DNA of 64,000 nt from UBA5070 sp035352895 (GTDB taxonomy: Bacteria; Fibrobacterota; Fibrobacteria; UBA5070), in NCBI GenBank assembly GCA_035352895.1, contig DAOPYN010000004.1, positions 1-64,000 on the forward strand, in the 5' to 3' direction. The notes beneath the pieces were generated by a model, which searched no databases, had not been told where the DNA came from, and was given only the letters and a program-made list of their open reading frames with translations. Both the position numbers and the translations under genes were made by a program. Positions 62,826 to 64,000 of this stretch are shown here, one piece after another (the first letter of the stretch is position 1; each line of letters begins with the position of its first letter).

Positions 62826-63565
62826 TCACCGCGGCAAGATACCATCGGTGCGGATGGCTCCTCGGGAATGCGCGATCGACCAATCCAGACCGAATCGCGC
62901 GAGGTACTTGCGCAAGCGATCCGAATCGTTCCCGGACTCCTTCCTCGAGCGGCTGACCGCGAACAACTTCCGTCCAGCCTCGGCCAGGCTCGTGCTCTGG
63001 CGGCACACGCCCAGGACATGGGCCAATTGGACACTTCCTGTCCCAAGTCCCTGTGGGAACCGGCGATCAACAGGAAATCGCTCTCCACCTCCCGATCGGC
63101 ACCCACCGGACGGAAGCGTTTCTCCTCCAGCGCCAGAAGGAGCATGGCCTGCTCCTCCATGCCCAGCTCGCCGATCTCGTCCAGGAACAGGATGCCGCCG
63201 TGGGCTGATCTCAGATAGCCCGCGCGTTCGGTGGCCGCCCCCGTGAAGGCACCCTTCACGTGCCCGAACAACGCCGACATGGCGCCTTCTCCGGCCAACG
63301 TGGCGCAGTTGATCCCCACGAAATCTCCCTGCACCATCCCCCGCATCCGACGCAGCTCGTGGATCCGACGCGCCAGTTTGGACTTGCCCGAACCCGTGGG
63401 GCCGCCCAGCAGGATGGGTTCCCGTGAGCGGAGAGCCACGACTTAGATGCGTTCGATGAGGTCGTTGAAGACGGGGCCGCGGGTGGCGATCCCGTCCTTG
63501 AGGAAATCCCGCCGATCCCGCGATTCCTCCCGGAAGCGCTTGGCGATGCGATCGTACTTGGACAT
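62826..63565 (-). pseudogene. rtcR: Decayed rtcR (sigma-54 activator of the RNA-repair operon)
   Basis: Three pieces of RtcR remain in order. A piece from 63565 reads MSKYDRIAKRFREESRDRRD ... FNDLIERI and ends in an in-frame TAA at 63443-63445. The same frame then continues with the AAA+ domain: GPTGSGKSKLARRI (Walker A), FGHVKGAFTGA (the sigma-54 contact loop) and GILFLDEIGELG (Walker B), to SHRDLGQEV near 63045. The rest of the AAA+ domain is deleted and the frame shifts to the C-terminus (VQLAHVLGVCRQSTSLAEAG ... RLRKYLARFGLDW). The N-terminal sensor domain is gone. Confidence 0.85.
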
Positions 63566-63770
63566 CGGGACCTACTTCATCCAGAAGGCCAAGCGCGAAC
63601 TGATGATGGAGTCGGTGCTGGAGGCGCTGCGCGCCATGTCGGACATTCCTGGTTTCCAGACCGACCTGGAGGCGGTGAACTGCCACCACAACAACGTGGA
63701 TCGGGAGCACCACTTCGGGAAGGAGGCGCGGGTCACCCGCAAGGGAGCGGTGCGGGCGCGCGCGGGAGAT
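63564..63770 (+). pseudogene. rtcB: Internal fragment of rtcB (RNA-splicing ligase)
   Basis: The plus strand encodes AKRELMMESVLEALRAMSD followed by EAVNCHHNNVDREHHFGKEA and VTRKGAVRARAGD. This corresponds to the part of RtcB around the metal-binding histidines (NCHHN) and the RKGAVSA motif. Nothing before or after fits RtcB, since the expected GIIPGSMG is replaced by unrelated codons. The fragment touches the truncated end of rtcR head to head, as in an ordinary divergent rtcR-rtcB locus that has lost its centre. Confidence 0.85.
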
Positions 63771-63825
63771 CATGGAGCAACTCCATACTTGTGGATTCGA
63801 CAAAGGCGAGCGACGACAGAACAAC

Positions 63826-63856
63826 GGGAAAGGAAGGAGGAACACGCCTCCCTCCC
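63826..63856 (-). terminator. Possible terminator of gmd
   Basis: GGGAAAGGAAGGAGG (63826-63840) pairs imperfectly with CCTCCCTCCC (63847-63856) around a short loop, 10 bp beyond the gmd stop on the minus strand. The T run after it is weak. Confidence 0.4.
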
Positions 63857-63865
63857 GATCAGCTA

Positions 63866-64000
63866 TCAGGTGTTTCGCTTCTCGCGGCGGGCTTCGGCGA
63901 GGTCGGATTCCACCATCTCCTTGGCCATTTCCTCCACGGTGATCTTGGGGACCCAGCCCAGCTTGAGCTTGGCCTTTTCGGGACTGCCCAGGAGGGTCTC
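63866..64000 (-). CDS. gmd: GDP-mannose 4,6-dehydratase, 3' end (cut by the window edge)
   Basis: The last 44 codons of a gene that continues past the window. The translation reads ETLLGSPEKAKLKLGWVPKI followed by TVEEMAKEMVESDL and a short basic end. LLGxPxKAxxxLGWxPKxxxxEL is the conserved C-terminus of Gmd, which makes GDP-4-keto-6-deoxymannose for Fcl. Related dehydratases share part of this motif, but the presence of fcl in the same locus supports gmd. Confidence 0.8.
   Translation of the reverse strand, partial: ETLLGSPEKAKLKLGWVPKITVEEMAKEMVESDLAEARREKRNT

Overview
This is a GC-rich chromosome segment from a Gram-negative bacterium: it has lipoprotein signals, outer-membrane beta-barrel proteins and a Wzx/Wzy O-antigen locus. 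A secreted GH5 cellulase with a CBM6-like module, a PorV/PorQ-like protein, a Bacillus-type SdhC and large Ig-repeat lipoproteins are compatible with Fibrobacterota or a neighbouring FCB-group phylum. That placement is an inference; no rRNA or tRNA is present to settle it.

Layout. (1) 1-11.3 kb, minus strand: a tightly packed cassette that looks like type VI secretion cargo. It holds a DUF2169 protein, an Ig-like protein, a large amidohydrolase-2 protein, two paralogous lipoproteins, a PAAR protein, an M15 peptidoglycan peptidase with a peptidoglycan-binding domain, and a LysM protein with a proline-rich tail. A 107-bp direct repeat and a third, decayed copy of the lipoprotein tail show that a lipoprotein/PAAR junction has been duplicated. 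(2) 11.3-17 kb: M32 carboxypeptidase, GH5-CBM6 cellulase, then a cyclic-nucleotide-domain protein coupled to rpoN. (3) 17-21.5 kb: intergenic hairpins and 59-bp repeats, a 1243-residue RCC1 lipoprotein, a perfect CRP-type palindrome and a first MITE-like element. (4) 21.5-30.9 kb: small membrane protein, RNase R, an ATPase/TOPRIM-like gene pair, and a five-gene overlapping operon (two DUF218 proteins, a SpoIIE phosphatase, an acetyltransferase, a lipid/diacylglycerol kinase), then a gamma-carbonic anhydrase. (5) 31-42 kb: mostly housekeeping genes (rfbB, yajQ-like, sdhC, aroA, a penicillin-binding transpeptidase, a DUF808 protein, a large lipoprotein) and the second MITE-like element. (6) 42-59 kb: O-antigen/capsule region with Wzz, Wzx, Wzy and glycosyltransferases in visibly AT-richer DNA. 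It continues into a coupled block making a CDP-linked branched deoxysugar (rfbF, rfbG, rfbH, a YerE-like TPP enzyme, a YerF-like reductase, an HpcH/HpaI aldolase, an HAD-IIA phosphatase) and fcl. (7) 59-64 kb: Wzi-like porin, M20 peptidase, HAD hydrolase, the wreckage of a divergent rtcR/rtcB locus, and the 3' end of gmd.

How the parts work together. fcl and gmd should give GDP-L-fucose. rfbFGH plus YerE/YerF-like enzymes should give a CDP-3,6-dideoxyhexose carrying a carbon branch. The glycosyltransferases, Wzx, Wzy, Wzz and Wzi would assemble and display the polymer. The first 11 kb would attack neighbouring cells through an injection apparatus whose core genes lie outside the window.

The least expected signals are the two palindromic elements with matching termini and flanking short duplications, the repeated lipoprotein-tail/PAAR junctions, and the aldolase/HAD-IIA/YerE coupling in the sugar locus.
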